From: Hansschlegelia beijingensis
GTDB taxonomy: Bacteria; Pseudomonadota; Alphaproteobacteria; Rhizobiales; Methylopilaceae
Length of the DNA: 64,000 bases
Reading direction: 5' to 3'
Assembly: GCF_014196425.1 (NCBI RefSeq)
Contig: NZ_JACIDR010000006.1
Location: forward strand, 124,001 to 188,000
Shown: in pieces, positions 8,466-21,303 of the stretch
How the letters are laid out: the number at the start of each line of letters is the position of its first letter
Numbering within the stretch: position 1 is the stretch's first letter
Notes under the pieces: model-generated
What the model saw: only the letters and a program-made list of their open reading frames with translations
Told to the model about the DNA's origin: nothing
The model's database searches: none
Translations under genes and position numbers: made by a program

Positions 8466-8702
8466 ATGGCCATGGCGGAGCGGCCTGACCTGATCGAGCG
8501 ACTTTCCTCGATCGCCCGGGATTACGAGGGCGTGGCAAAGGCGGACGAGGACGCCGGGGAAGATCTGGCGGTGGCCGCCACGATCCGGGAAGCGATCGCC
8601 GAGCTCGTCCGTCTTCGTGAAAAGGAACGGCAGTCGCCGCCAGCTCCGGGCGGCGTTCTCCCGATCGAGAAGCTCAACAAGATCTACCGCTTCGTCGCCT
8701 GA
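8466..8702 (+). CDS. Small hypothetical protein, helical and acidic
   Basis: 78 residues, no recognised family. AAGGAT sits just before the ATG at 8466; a second in-frame ATG lies two codons on. The sequence is rich in Ala, Glu, Arg and Leu with a likely two-helix layout: about residues 7-24, then 34-55 (AATIREAIAELVRLREKER), followed by a Pro-rich turn and a C-terminal IEKLNKIYRF. Third codon positions are strongly G/C, which supports coding. It lies between the tRNA and a convergent lipoprotein gene and has no operon partner. Confidence 0.55.
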   Translation: MAMAERPDLIERLSSIARDYEGVAKADEDAGEDLAVAATIREAIAELVRLREKERQSPPAPGGVLPIEKLNKIYRFVA

Positions 8703-8780
8703 CCCGGGCCAACCCGCGGCGGGGGGCCCGGCCGCCATGCGCCCCAGGGCCGTTCAGCCGGCCCGCCTTAAATCGCAGAC

Positions 8781-8806
8781 GTCAGCCTCGACGCCGACCG
8801 GCTGAC
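8781..8806. terminator. Weak candidate terminator hairpin between convergent genes
   Basis: GTCAGCC (8781-8787) and GGCTGAC (8800-8806) can form a 7-bp stem. It overlaps the start of a perfect 14-bp palindrome at 8805-8818. Neither strand has a following T run, so termination is only suggested by the location between two converging genes. Confidence 0.25.
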
Positions 8807-8833
8807 GCCGGCCGGCGTTCCGGCGCGGGTCGT

Positions 8834-8971
8834 TCAGCGACCGCGGACGGCTTTCTCGGTCGCCGCCGCGTTGTTCTGCACGTCGCGGCCGACGCCGCGG
8901 GCTGTGTTGGCGCAGGCGCTGAGCGCTGCGGTGGAGGCGATAAGCGCGACGACGGCAAGAAGACGAATCAT
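8834..8971 (-). CDS. Entericidin A/B-type small lipoprotein
   Basis: A 45-residue protein: Met-Ile-Arg-Leu-Leu, a hydrophobic core, and the lipobox LSAC with the acylated Cys at about residue 20. The mature part NTARGVGRDVQNNAAATEKA matches the short conserved tail of the entericidin EcnA/EcnB family (Pfam entericidin), which in Enterobacteria was described as an antidote/toxin lipoprotein pair; single copies are widespread in Hyphomicrobiales with unclear function. The start is the ATG at 8971 with GGGAG upstream. A longer in-frame extension to 9142 exists but lacks a signal-like N-terminus and overlaps the opposite promoter region, so I reject it. Confidence 0.75.
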   Translation of the reverse strand: MIRLLAVVALIASTAALSACANTARGVGRDVQNNAAATEKAVRGR

Positions 8972-9114
8972 AAGGCGAACTCCCGGGCTAGGACACGTTC
9001 CGAGCGATAACGCCGCAGGATCGCCTTTGTTGCCGTCGCCTCGCCTCAACCGCGCGGCTTGCGAACAAAACGTGACTCGGGCTTCTTCGGACGACCTTCC
9101 GGGAAGGACGATTC

Positions 9115-11169
9115 GTGCCGGCCGCCGCATATCTGGAAACACTCAACGCCGAGCAGCGGCTCGCCGTCGAACATGGCGTCGGGTCGACCGCCGGGCCGTT
9201 GCTGGTGATCGCTGGCGCCGGGTCGGGCAAGACCAACACGCTCGCCCATCGCGTCGCCCATCTCATCGTGAACCGCGCCGACCCGCGGCGCATCCTTCTG
9301 ATGACGTTCTCGCGCCGCGCCGCCTCCGAGATGATGCGCCGGGCGGAGCGCGTCGTCGCCCGCGCCCTTGGAGGGGCCGGCGGCGGACTGGCCGACTCCC
9401 TGCCCTGGGCCGGCACCTTCCACGGCGTGGGCGCCCGGCTGATCCGCGACTACGCCGAGACGATCGGGCTCGATCCCCAGTTCACCATCCACGACCGCGA
9501 GGATTCCGCGGACCTGATGAACCTCGCCCGGCATGAGCTCGGCCTGTCGAAGACGGCCAAGCGCTTCCCGCTCAAGGGGACATGCCTCGCGATCTATTCG
9601 CGCGCCGTGAACGCGCAGGCCCCGGTGGAGCAGGTGCTCGGGCAGGCCTTCCCCTGGTGCGCGGCCTGGTCTGCCGAGCTCAAGGCGCTGTTCGCGGCCT
9701 ATGTGGAGGCCAAGCAGCGGCAGAACGTGCTCGATTACGACGATCTGCTGCTCTACTGGGCGCAGATGGCGCAGGAGCCTTCGATCGCCGCGGACCTCGG
9801 CGCCCGTTTCGACCACGTCCTGGTCGATGAGTATCAGGACACCAACCGGCTGCAGGCCTCCATCCTGCTCGCGCTCAAGCCGGACGGCCGCGGACTGACG
9901 GTGGTGGGCGACGACGCCCAGTCGATCTACTCGTTCCGCGCCGCGACGGTGCGCAACATCCTGGATTTCCCAAAAAGCTTCTCGCCGCCAGCGAAGATCG
10001 TCACGCTCGACCGGAACTACCGCTCCACCCAGCCGATCCTGGAGGCCGCGAACGCCGTCATCGGGCTGTCGGCGGAGCGGTTCACCAAGAACCTCTGGAG
10101 CGACAGGCGCTCGGACCGACGGCCGCGGCTCGTCAGCGTGCGCGATGAAGGAGAGCAGGCGCGCTACGTCGCCGAAGCCGTGCTGGAGAATCGGGAGGCC
10201 GGGCAGAAGCTCAAGGCGCAGGCCGCGCTCTTCCGGACCTCGTCGCACAGCGCGCCGCTGGAGCTCGAGCTCACCCGCCGGAACATCCCTTTCGTGAAGT
10301 TCGGCGGGCTCAAGTTTCTCGACGCCGCCCATGTGAAGGACCTGCTGGCGCTGCTGCGTTTCGCGCAGAACCCGCGCGATCGGGTGGCCGGCTTCAGGGT
10401 CATGCAGCTTCTTCCGGGCGTCGGCCCGGCCACGACCGCGCGAACGCTCGACGCGGTCGTCGCGGCGCCTGATCCGGTCGCGGCGCTGGTGGCCGCGGCG
10501 AGCCCGCCGCGCGCCGCTCAGGACTGGGCGGCCTTCGTCGAGGCCGTGGCTTCCCTCACCAGGGGCCAGGCCGGGTGGCCGGCGGAAGTCGGTCTCGCCC
10601 GCCGCTGGTACGAGCCGCATCTGGAGCGCGTGCATGACGACGCGACCGTTCGAGCAGCGGATCTCCTGCAGCTCGAGCAGATCGCCTCCGGCTATCCGTC
10701 GCGCGAGCGCTTCCTCACGGAGCTCACGCTCGATCCGCCGGACGCCGCCAGCGACGAGAGCGGCCCGCCGCATCTCGACGAGGATTACTTCATCCTGTCG
10801 ACGATCCACTCCGCCAAGGGGCAGGAGTGGCGCTCCGTCTTCGTGCTCAACGGCGTCGACGGCTGCATGCCGTCCGACCTCGGGGTCGGCACGTCGGCGG
10901 AGATCGAGGAGGAGCGGCGGCTGCTCTACGTCGCCATGACGCGCGCCAAGGACGACCTGCGCATCATGCTGCCGCAGCGCTTCTTCGTGCACCAGCAGGC
11001 GGCCCGCGGCGACCGGCACGTCTACGCGTCCCGCACCCGCTTCATCACCGCCGCAATGCTGGACAAGTTCGAGAGCTGCGCCTGGCCGCCCGCCTCCGCG
11101 GAATCCGCCGCACGGCGGCCCCTCGCCCCGGTCGACATCGGCGCACGCATGCGCGCGATGTGGCGCTGA
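9115..11169 (+). CDS. UvrD/Rep-type superfamily 1 DNA helicase
   Basis: ATP-dependent 3'-5' DNA helicase of 684 residues. Seen motifs: Q-motif region LNAEQRLAVEHG, Walker A VIAGAGSGKTNTLAHRV (about 31-47), motif Ia MTFSRRAASEM, the Walker B/DEAD-like segment VLVDEYQDTNRLQ (near 240), motif III VVGDDAQSIYSFRAA, motif IV LDRNYRS, motif V/VI STIHSAKGQEW and RLLYVAMTRAKDDL. Full UvrD and PcrA run 720-750 residues with a C-terminal RNA polymerase-binding tail, which is shorter here. The start is GTG at 9115 with GGGAAGGA about 9 bases upstream. No exonuclease domain is present, so it is not an AddA/RecB protein. The role (repair or replication restart) is inferred from family. Confidence 0.88.
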   Translation: MPAAAYLETLNAEQRLAVEHGVGSTAGPLLVIAGAGSGKTNTLAHRVAHLIVNRADPRRILLMTFSRRAASEMMRRAERVVARALGGAGGGLADSLPWAGTFHGVGARLIRDYAETIGLDPQFTIHDREDSADLMNLARHELGLSKTAKRFPLKGTCLAIYSRAVNAQAPVEQVLGQAFPWCAAWSAELKALFAAYVEAKQRQNVLDYDDLLLYWAQMAQEPSIAADLGARFDHVLVDEYQDTNRLQASILLALKPDGRGLTVVGDDAQSIYSFRAATVRNILDFPKSFSPPAKIVTLDRNYRSTQPILEAANAVIGLSAERFTKNLWSDRRSDRRPRLVSVRDEGEQARYVAEAVLENREAGQKLKAQAALFRTSSHSAPLELELTRRNIPFVKFGGLKFLDAAHVKDLLALLRFAQNPRDRVAGFRVMQLLPGVGPATTARTLDAVVAAPDPVAALVAAASPPRAAQDWAAFVEAVASLTRGQAGWPAEVGLARRWYEPHLERVHDDATVRAADLLQLEQIASGYPSRERFLTELTLDPPDAASDESGPPHLDEDYFILSTIHSAKGQEWRSVFVLNGVDGCMPSDLGVGTSAEIEEERRLLYVAMTRAKDDLRIMLPQRFFVHQQAARGDRHVYASRTRFITAAMLDKFESCAWPPASAESAARRPLAPVDIGARMRAMWR

Positions 11170-11290
11170 GAATGGCCGACGCGGCCTTCAGCCCTCAGCC
11201 TATTTGGGCGCCGGCAAGTTGTGGATGCCGCAACCCTACCGCGCTACTCTCCTTTGACGCGTCGGCACAAGACGCGGAAGGAGGACAGCG

Positions 11291-11536
11291 ATGCAATGGC
11301 TTCAGCTGACGACGCCCGGCAAGCACGAGATCTTCGTCAACATGTCGCTCGCGGTGCATATGCGCCGCTTCGGCGACAAGACGACGATCGACATGCTTAC
11401 GAGCTCCATGGACCGCACGCATTGCGTCGGCGTCCTGGAGACGCCTGAGGAGATCCTGCAGAAGATGTGCGACTGCGGCTGGGTTTCGCGCCAGGAAGGC
11501 GCCGGAAAGCCCGCCTCGCCGCCCGTGCCGCACTGA
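11291..11536 (+). CDS. Small unknown protein with FlbD-like N-terminus
   Basis: 81 residues with a strong ribosome site (GGAAGGAGGACAGCG before the ATG). The first 40 residues, with LTTPGKHEIFVNMSLAVHM and TTIDML, loosely resemble the layout of the short flagellar FlbD-type proteins (leucine-threonine start, a G-x-E-h-h-V-N turn and a T-x-I strand), but no flagellar gene is nearby, so this is a weak structural analogy. Three Cys occur at residues 45, 60 and 62 (RTHCVG, MCDCGW); the last pair is a CDC motif. The C-terminal 15 residues are Pro/Ala-rich and probably unstructured. Confidence 0.65.
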   Translation: MQWLQLTTPGKHEIFVNMSLAVHMRRFGDKTTIDMLTSSMDRTHCVGVLETPEEILQKMCDCGWVSRQEGAGKPASPPVPH

Positions 11537-11548
11537 CGACGCAGCAGA

Positions 11549-11908
11549 TCAGCGCTTGAGACCCAGCGAGTCGAGCGCCGCCTCGTAGTCGTCGAACATC
11601 TGCGCGCCCTCCTCGCCGAACCGGCGAAGCGCGCCCCAGGTGTAGATGCCGGTGTCGTGGCCGTCGTCGAACACGAGCCGCACGGCGTAGGACCCGACCT
11701 CCTGAACGTCGCGGATCTTCACGTTCCGCTTGCCGGGCACGATCGTCTTCTGCTCCGGGGAATGGCCCTGGACCTCGGCGCTCGGGCTTTCGACGCGCAA
11801 AAGCTCGGCCGATACGTCGTGGCGGGTGCCATCCGCCCAGGCGACCGCCAGGGTGCGCCCGTCGCTCGACAGCCTCAGCTCGACCGGCCATTTCTCCGCG
11901 TCGGACAT
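11549..11908 (-). CDS. DUF971 / GBBH-like N-terminal domain protein
   Basis: 119 residues. The pattern of VELRLSSDGRTLAVAWADG, then RNVKIRDVQEVGSYAVRLVFDDGHDTGIYTW is typical of DUF971, the small beta domain also found at the N-terminus of gamma-butyrobetaine hydroxylase, where a His/Cys cluster binds zinc. Here the usual Cys are mostly missing but the GHDTGIYTW signature is intact. In many proteobacteria the gene sits beside iron-sulphur or molybdenum-cofactor genes, and here moaA starts 145 bp away on the opposite strand. Function is not established; a link with Fe-S or molybdenum cofactor work is inferred from context only. Confidence 0.8.
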   Translation of the reverse strand: MSDAEKWPVELRLSSDGRTLAVAWADGTRHDVSAELLRVESPSAEVQGHSPEQKTIVPGKRNVKIRDVQEVGSYAVRLVFDDGHDTGIYTWGALRRFGEEGAQMFDDYEAALDSLGLKR

Positions 11909-12053
11909 CCGATCACCTTTGAAGACGGGCGCCTTTACGGGCGGCGCGCGGGCGCCTAGCTTGTGAGCGACCTTTCCGCCTGACGCAAGCGCCGCAGAGC
12001 CTTCGTCAGCATCTCCGGCCAGCCGCCGGAAAACATGAGGCTATCCGCGTTCA

Positions 12054-13079
12054 ATGGACATGCCGTCGCCGATCGCCCGCACAGCGCCCCTGATCGACCC
12101 GTTCCAGCGCGCGATCACCTATCTGAGGGTGTCGGTGACCGATCGCTGCGACTTCCGCTGCGTCTATTGCATGTCCGAGCAGATGACCTTCCTGCCGAAG
12201 CGGGAGCTGCTGACGCTTGAGGAGCTCGACCGCCTGTGCTCGGCCTTCATCCGTCTCGGCGTGCGAAAGCTCCGCCTGACGGGCGGCGAGCCGCTGGTTC
12301 GGCGCAACCTGATGGAGCTGATCCGCTCGCTCGGCCGCCACCTGGATTCCGGCGCGCTCGAGGAGCTGACGCTGACCACCAACGGCAGCCAGCTCGAGAA
12401 ATACGCCTCCGAGCTCTACGCAGCCGGGGTCCGGCGCATCAACGTGTCCGTGGACACGCTGGACGAGGCCAAGTTCAAGGCCGTAACCCGCTGGGGCGAC
12501 CTGCGACAGGTGCTCGCCGGCATCGACGCGGGGCTCGCCGCCGGCCTCAAGATCAAGATCAACGCGGTCGCGCTGCGGGACGTCAACGAGGACGAGATCG
12601 CCGACATGGCGGTGTGGGCCCATTCCAAGGGCATGGACCTCTCGCTGATCGAGACCATGCCGCTCGGCGACATCGAGGGCGACCGGACCGACCAGTATCT
12701 GCCGCTCAGCCTGGTGAAGGCGCGGCTCGCCCAGCGCTTCACGCTGAACGAGATCCCCTATCGGACCGGCGGCCCCGCCCGCTATGTGTCGGTGGCCGAG
12801 ACCGGCGGCCGGATCGGCTTCATCACGCCGCTGACGCATAATTTCTGCGAGAGCTGCAACCGCGTGCGCGTCACCTGCACGGGCACTCTCTACATGTGCC
12901 TGGGCCAGGACGACGCGGCAGATCTCCGGACGCCGCTGCGCGCGAGCTCCGACGACGAACTGCTGGTCGAGGCGGTGCGGGAGGCCATCCGGCGCAAGCC
13001 GAAGGGCCATGACTTCATCATCGACCGCCGCAACGCCAAGCCGGCGGTCGGCCGACACATGTCGACCACCGGCGGCTAG
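12054..13079 (+). CDS. moaA: GTP 3',8-cyclase (molybdenum cofactor synthesis)
   Basis: Radical SAM enzyme that, with MoaC, turns GTP into cyclic pyranopterin phosphate, the first step of molybdenum cofactor synthesis. It has 341 residues, the usual size. The SAM-binding cluster motif CDFRCVYC is at about residues 31-38. The second 4Fe-4S cluster that binds GTP is in the C-terminal part: [20 protein letters not shown] gives the three Cys. The C-terminus ends in GRHMSTTGG, carrying the conserved double Gly important for activity. Two in-frame ATGs (12054 and 12060) are available; I used the first. No moaC, moaE or mobA lies nearby in the window. Confidence 0.95.
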   Translation: MDMPSPIARTAPLIDPFQRAITYLRVSVTDRCDFRCVYCMSEQMTFLPKRELLTLEELDRLCSAFIRLGVRKLRLTGGEPLVRRNLMELIRSLGRHLDSGALEELTLTTNGSQLEKYASELYAAGVRRINVSVDTLDEAKFKAVTRWGDLRQVLAGIDAGLAAGLKIKINAVALRDVNEDEIADMAVWAHSKGMDLSLIETMPLGDIEGDRTDQYLPLSLVKARLAQRFTLNEIPYRTGGPARYVSVAETGGRIGFITPLTHNFCESCNRVRVTCTGTLYMCLGQDDAADLRTPLRASSDDELLVEAVREAIRRKPKGHDFIIDRRNAKPAVGRHMSTTGG

Positions 13080-13089
13080 GCGCGGGCGA

Positions 13090-14511
13090 TCACCTGACGA
13101 CGGCGATCTTTCCCGGCCGGGTGGCCTCCGGCGCCGGGCGCTCCAGCGCCTCCAGGAAGTTGTTCCGCCACCAGGCCACGTCGCGGTCGCGGATCCGCTC
13201 GAACATCCTGCGCCAGCGGTCCTGCCGCTCGTCGAGCGGCATCTCCAGCGCGCGCACGATGGCGCCCGCCGTGCCGTCCACGTCGTAGGGATTGGTCAGC
13301 AGCGCGCCCTCGAGCTCGCAAGCCGCCCCCGCAAAACGCGACAACAGCAGGACGCCCGGATCCTCCGGATCCTGAGCCGCCACATACTCCTTGGCGACGA
13401 GGTTCATGCCGTCGCGCAGCGGCGTCACGAGGCCGACATGCGCCATCCGGTAGAGGCCGGCGAGCGTGTTCCGGCTGACCGTGCGGTTGACGTAGCGGAT
13501 CGGCGTCCAGTCGAGCTCCGCATGGGCGCCGTTCACCCGCCCGGCGAGCTCGGCCACCTCGCGCTCCATCGCCACATATTCCGGGACCTCGCCACGCGAC
13601 TTCGGCGTGACCTGCAGGTAGGTGCAGCGGCCACGCCACATTTCGTCCAGCGTGAGGAAGGTCTCGTAGGCCTGGATGCGCTGCGCGATGCCCTTCGAGT
13701 AATCGAGCCGATCGACGCCGATCAGCAGTTTGCGGCCCTCGAGGCTCTCCCGCATCCGCCGGACCAGCGCGTGGCGGTTGGCTGATGCGGCCGTCGTTGC
13801 GAAGACCTGCGTCTCGATCCCGACGGGGAAGTCGTCGACCGTGATGGCGCGGCCATAAACCAGGAAGCGGCCGTCGGGCAGCCTGCGCCCTACCCCCTCG
13901 CGGCGGACATAGGTCTCGAAGTTCTCGACGTCGGGCGGCGTCTGGAATCCGACGACGTCATAGGCCGCGAGCCTGCGCACGATGTCGGCGTGGTTCGGCA
14001 GCACCGTGAAGATGTCGTGGGGCGGGAACGGGATGTGCAGGAAGAAGCCGATCCGGTTCTGCAGACCGGCGGCGCGTAGCTCGGCCGCGAGCGGGATCAG
14101 GTGGTAGTCGTGGACCCAGATGATGTCGTCGGGCTGGATCAGGGGCAGCAGCTGCTTCGCGAACAGCCGGTTCACCCGGTAGTATCCGCCGAGATTGACC
14201 CGGGTGAACTCCGTCAGATCCATCCGGTAGTGGAACAGCGGCCACAGCATCCGGTTGGAGAAACCGGCGTAGTAGTCGTCGAGGTCGCGCTCGCCGAGGT
14301 CGAGAAGGCCGTAGGTGACGCCGTCGCTCTCCACGAGCTCCGGCGCCTCGGGCTCGTCCTGCCCGGCCGGAAGCGTGCGGCCGCTCCAGCCGAACCAGAT
14401 GCCGCCGCGTTCCTTCATGGCGCCCGAAAGCGCGACTGCGAGCCCGCCCGCCGGCGGCGTGCCGGGCTCCGGCGCGGGCACGCGGTTCGAGACGACGATC
14501 AGGCGGCTCAT
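13090..14511 (-). CDS. otsA: Trehalose-6-phosphate synthase
   Basis: GT20 glycosyltransferase that joins UDP-glucose and glucose 6-phosphate, giving trehalose 6-phosphate for osmotic and stress protection. It has 473 residues, as in E. coli OtsA. Seen features: the N-terminal SRLIVVSNRVP, the glycine loop PAGGLAVAL (normally GGL), WFGWSG, the acceptor-site segment DIIWVHDYHLIPLA, GFFLHIPFP, GVDRLDYSKGI and the donor-site PLRDGMNLVAKEY. Both key catalytic elements are present. The phosphatase otsB, its usual partner, is not within the window. It converges on moaA with a 10-bp gap and its ATG at 14511 lies 145 bp from the next gene upstream. Confidence 0.95.
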   Translation of the reverse strand: MSRLIVVSNRVPAPEPGTPPAGGLAVALSGAMKERGGIWFGWSGRTLPAGQDEPEAPELVESDGVTYGLLDLGERDLDDYYAGFSNRMLWPLFHYRMDLTEFTRVNLGGYYRVNRLFAKQLLPLIQPDDIIWVHDYHLIPLAAELRAAGLQNRIGFFLHIPFPPHDIFTVLPNHADIVRRLAAYDVVGFQTPPDVENFETYVRREGVGRRLPDGRFLVYGRAITVDDFPVGIETQVFATTAASANRHALVRRMRESLEGRKLLIGVDRLDYSKGIAQRIQAYETFLTLDEMWRGRCTYLQVTPKSRGEVPEYVAMEREVAELAGRVNGAHAELDWTPIRYVNRTVSRNTLAGLYRMAHVGLVTPLRDGMNLVAKEYVAAQDPEDPGVLLLSRFAGAACELEGALLTNPYDVDGTAGAIVRALEMPLDERQDRWRRMFERIRDRDVAWWRNNFLEALERPAPEATRPGKIAVVR

Positions 14512-14656
14512 GCGTCCATCCTTACGTCGCTCACCTCGGGTTTGGTCCGGGACGCATCAAGGCGTCCGCCTGATTCTTCCATCATCATCATCGCCCGGCA
14601 CGTTAACGCCTAGCCGCCACGGGTCGTTCCGGGACCCGCTAGCCTCTCATCGCCTC

Positions 14657-18444
<3,788 letters not shown>

Positions 18445-18476
18445 GGGGTCTCCCGCGCAGGCGGGTGTGGTGGCGT

Positions 18477-19325
18477 TTAGCCGATGACGCCGCGGAACGC
18501 CTTGCTGATCCACGAGTCGGTGTTCTCTTGCGGCTTCAGTCCGCCGGAAGAGATCAGCTGGAAGCTCGCCTTGTACCACTCGCTGTCGGGATAGTTGTGC
18601 CCGAGGATGGCCGCGGCGGTCTGCGCCTCTCCGGTGATGCCGAGCGCCATGTAGGCCTCGACCAGCCGGTGCAGCGCCTCTTCGACGTGCCGGGTCTTCT
18701 GGTACTGGCTGACGACGACCCGGAACCGGTTGATCGCGCCGGTGTAGTCGCGCCGGGAGAGGTAGAACCGGCCGACCTGCATCTCCTTGCCGGCGAGCTG
18801 GTCGCGCGCGACCATGATGCGGTTGCGCGCGGTCTCGGCGTACTCGCTGTTCGGCCAGCGGCGCACGAGCTCCTCGAACGCGTCGACAGCCTTGCGGGTG
18901 CGCTCCTGGTCGCGGGAGATGTCCGGGACCTGGTTGTAGTACGACATCGCGACCAGATACTGCGCGTAGGCCGCGTCCGGGCTGGTCGGATGAAGCTGCA
19001 CGTAGCGGCTTCCGCTGATCACCGCGTCGTCATACTTGCCCGCGCGATAGTTCGCGTAGGTGGTCATCAGAACCGCCTTGCGGCCCCAGTCCGTGTAGGG
19101 GTGCTGGCGGTCGACCTCGGCGAATTTCTTGCTCGCTGCGGCGTAGTCGCCGCTGCTCACGCCCGCCAGGCCTTCATTGTAAAGCTTGTCGGCCGGCTCG
19201 TCGGGCGCGACGTCCTCCTTCTTGTCGAACATCGAGCAGCCCGCCATCGGCAGCGCGACGGCGACCGCCAAGGCGAGTCGAAGAGCGCCTGCGGCGGCTC
19301 GATTTGAAGGCGTACGCACGACCAT
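18477..19325 (-). CDS. bamD: Outer membrane assembly lipoprotein BamD (ComL)
   Basis: BamD is the essential lipoprotein of the BAM complex that folds beta-barrel proteins into the outer membrane. 282 residues with a signal peptide ending in the lipobox PMAGC (Cys about residue 30), then five TPR-like repeats: LYNEGLAGVSSGDYAAASKKF, MTTYANYRAGKYDDAV, YAQYLVAMSYYNQVPD and others. The sequence YNEGLA...GDYAAASKKFAEVDRQHPYT is characteristic. Family layout would put lpxC between ftsZ and this gene; here only about 200 bp separates bamD from ftsZ and it holds no gene. recN and ligA follow on the same strand. Confidence 0.95.
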   Translation of the reverse strand: MVVRTPSNRAAAGALRLALAVAVALPMAGCSMFDKKEDVAPDEPADKLYNEGLAGVSSGDYAAASKKFAEVDRQHPYTDWGRKAVLMTTYANYRAGKYDDAVISGSRYVQLHPTSPDAAYAQYLVAMSYYNQVPDISRDQERTRKAVDAFEELVRRWPNSEYAETARNRIMVARDQLAGKEMQVGRFYLSRRDYTGAINRFRVVVSQYQKTRHVEEALHRLVEAYMALGITGEAQTAAAILGHNYPDSEWYKASFQLISSGGLKPQENTDSWISKAFRGVIG

Positions 19326-19471
19326 TCGCGAGCCTCTTGAACGCTAGAACGGACTGAATCCCCCGACCGGCCTGCGCCGATCCATCGGCGCACGAAACAT
19401 CCGCCGACGCGGATGTCTATAGCCGATCGGCCTGCCGGCCGTCACGCATCGCTTTCAGGGCGCGAACGGGA

Positions 19472-19506
19472 GCGGGCGCCGGCCGGGATTTCCGGCCGGC
19501 GCCCGC
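19472..19506 (-). terminator. Strong hairpin at the end of the dcw cluster
   Basis: A perfect 15-bp stem (19472-19486 against 19492-19506) with a 5-base GATTT loop starts about 20 bases beyond the ftsZ stop. On the transcribed strand there is no clear T run behind it, so it may end transcription with a factor or protect the ftsZ mRNA 3' end. Confidence 0.5.
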
Positions 19507-19527
19507 TGCTGACCTTGCGGCCGGGCG

Positions 19528-21201
19528 TCAGTTCGCCTGGCGCCGCAGGAACGCCGGGATCTCGAGCTGATCGTCCTCGAGTCCGCGGGGCTGCTGGGCC
19601 GGAGCGCGGCCCTGGGCGTCGTACTGGCCCTGCGCATGACGCTGCGCGGGCGCCTGCGGGCGGCGCGCCATGTCCGGGTGCGGCGCCTGCGGGCGCGGAG
19701 CCTGCGGGGCGACGGGCTGGGGCGCCTGGTAGTGCGCGGGCTCCTCGTCCTGGTGCCGGCTCAGGCCGTTGGCGAGTCGCTGCAGCAGCGTCATGCGCTT
19801 GCGGTCCGGAGCGGCGGATTCGGCCTGCTCGCGGCTCGCGGCGCGCACCTGCGCCTGCACGGGCATCGGCAGATCCTCGATGCGCGGCATGCGGGGCATG
19901 CGCGAGGGCGCCCGCTCCGCATGCGGCGGGATGAAGGGCTGCTCGTGATCCTCGTGCTCCTCCATCTCCGGCGCAGCATGCATCGGCTGCTCGGCGATCG
20001 GAGCGCGCGGGGCGGCGGCGCGGATCGTCACGTCCTCGATGGCGGCGACGACCTGGGCGTCATAGTGATTCTCCTCGGCGGGAGCCTCCATGGCGTGGTC
20101 GGTCGGCTGCGCGGGGCGGAACTGCGGCAGCGGCTGGGGCTCCGGCGAGCGGGTCGCGGCCGGCTGGGTCTGCTTGAAGCGGTTCGAGAGCTCGGCGATG
20201 CGCTGCTCGGCCGGGCTCGGCATGCCCGCCTCGAGAATGTGGTCGATGCCGGTCGCGACGACGGACACGCGGATGATGCCGTCGAGGCTCTCGTCGAAGG
20301 TCGCGCCGAGGATGATGTTGGCCTCGGAATCGACCTCCTCGCGGATGCGGGTCGCGGCCTCGTCGACTTCATAGAGGGTGAGGTCGTTGCCGCCGGTGAT
20401 CGAGATCAGCAGGCCGCGCGCGCCCTTCATGGAGACGTCGTCGAGCAGCGGGTTGGCGATCGCGGCCTCGGCGGCCTGGACGGCGCGCTTGTCGCCGGAG
20501 GCTTCGCCGGTGCCCATCATCGCCTTGCCCATCTCGCGCATGATCGCGCGGACGTCGGCGAAGTCGAGATTGATAAGGCCTTCCTTGACCATCAGGTCGG
20601 TGATGCAGGCGACGCCCGAGTAGAGCACCTGGTCGGCCATCGCGAAGGCGTCGGCGAAGGTGGTGCGCTCGTTCGCGACCCGGAACAGGTTCTGGTTCGG
20701 GATGACGATGAGGGTGTCGACCGCCTTCTGCAGCTCCTCGATGCCGGCCTCGGCCGTCTTCATCCGGCGCTGGCCTTCGAAGTGGAACGGCTTGGTGACG
20801 ACGCCGACGGTCAGGATGCCGGCCTCGCGGGCCGCGCGGGCCACCACGGGCGCGGCGCCCGTGCCGGTGCCGCCGCCCATGCCGGCGGTGATGAACGCCA
20901 TGTGGGCGCCCGACAGGTGATCGCGCAGCTCGTCGATCACCTCTTCGGCGGCCGCCCGGCCGACTTCCGGCTGGGAGCCGGCGCCGAGGCCTTCGGTCAC
21001 CTGCACGCCCATCTGGACGATGCGCTCGGCCTTCGAGAGCGTCAGCGCCTGCGCGTCGGTGTTCGCGACGACGAAATCGACGCCGGCGAGCCCGGCCTCG
21101 ATCATGTTGTTCACCGCGTTGCCGCCGGCGCCGCCGACGCCGAACACGGTGATCCGCGGCTTGAGCTCCCGGATGTCCGGCATCTTCAGGTTGATCGTCA
21201 T
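19528..21201 (-). CDS. ftsZ: Cell division protein FtsZ
   Basis: Tubulin-like GTPase that forms the cytokinetic ring. The GTPase core occupies roughly residues 1-320: [16 protein letters not shown] (about 20-35), the tubulin signature [15 protein letters not shown] (about 108-122), and the T7 loop [11 protein letters not shown], which completes the neighbour's catalytic site. A long low-complexity linker (about 330-540) rich in Gln, Pro, Ala and His follows, then the conserved C-terminal peptide [12 protein letters not shown] that docks FtsA and other anchors. At 557 residues it is far longer than E. coli FtsZ (383), a known feature of alphaproteobacterial FtsZ. It is the last gene of the dcw cluster, 102 bp after ftsA. 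Confidence 0.98.
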   Translation of the reverse strand: MTINLKMPDIRELKPRITVFGVGGAGGNAVNNMIEAGLAGVDFVVANTDAQALTLSKAERIVQMGVQVTEGLGAGSQPEVGRAAAEEVIDELRDHLSGAHMAFITAGMGGGTGTGAAPVVARAAREAGILTVGVVTKPFHFEGQRRMKTAEAGIEELQKAVDTLIVIPNQNLFRVANERTTFADAFAMADQVLYSGVACITDLMVKEGLINLDFADVRAIMREMGKAMMGTGEASGDKRAVQAAEAAIANPLLDDVSMKGARGLLISITGGNDLTLYEVDEAATRIREEVDSEANIILGATFDESLDGIIRVSVVATGIDHILEAGMPSPAEQRIAELSNRFKQTQPAATRSPEPQPLPQFRPAQPTDHAMEAPAEENHYDAQVVAAIEDVTIRAAAPRAPIAEQPMHAAPEMEEHEDHEQPFIPPHAERAPSRMPRMPRIEDLPMPVQAQVRAASREQAESAAPDRKRMTLLQRLANGLSRHQDEEPAHYQAPQPVAPQAPRPQAPHPDMARRPQAPAQRHAQGQYDAQGRAPAQQPRGLEDDQLEIPAFLRRQAN

Positions 21202-21303
21202 CGCATGCCTCTAAGGTTCTCGCGCCATCCCGGCGATTGCCATGTCAGTTTCGGCGTTCGGGGGGCGCTCGCCCCATCCGACCGTCGGCCGCCGCGCCGC
21301 CGG

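Noticed and set aside
8243-8473. Minus-strand ORF with a TCDPTRVKG-type C-terminus
   Set aside because: It is the antisense of the tRNA-Val gene, a known source of false proteins in databases.
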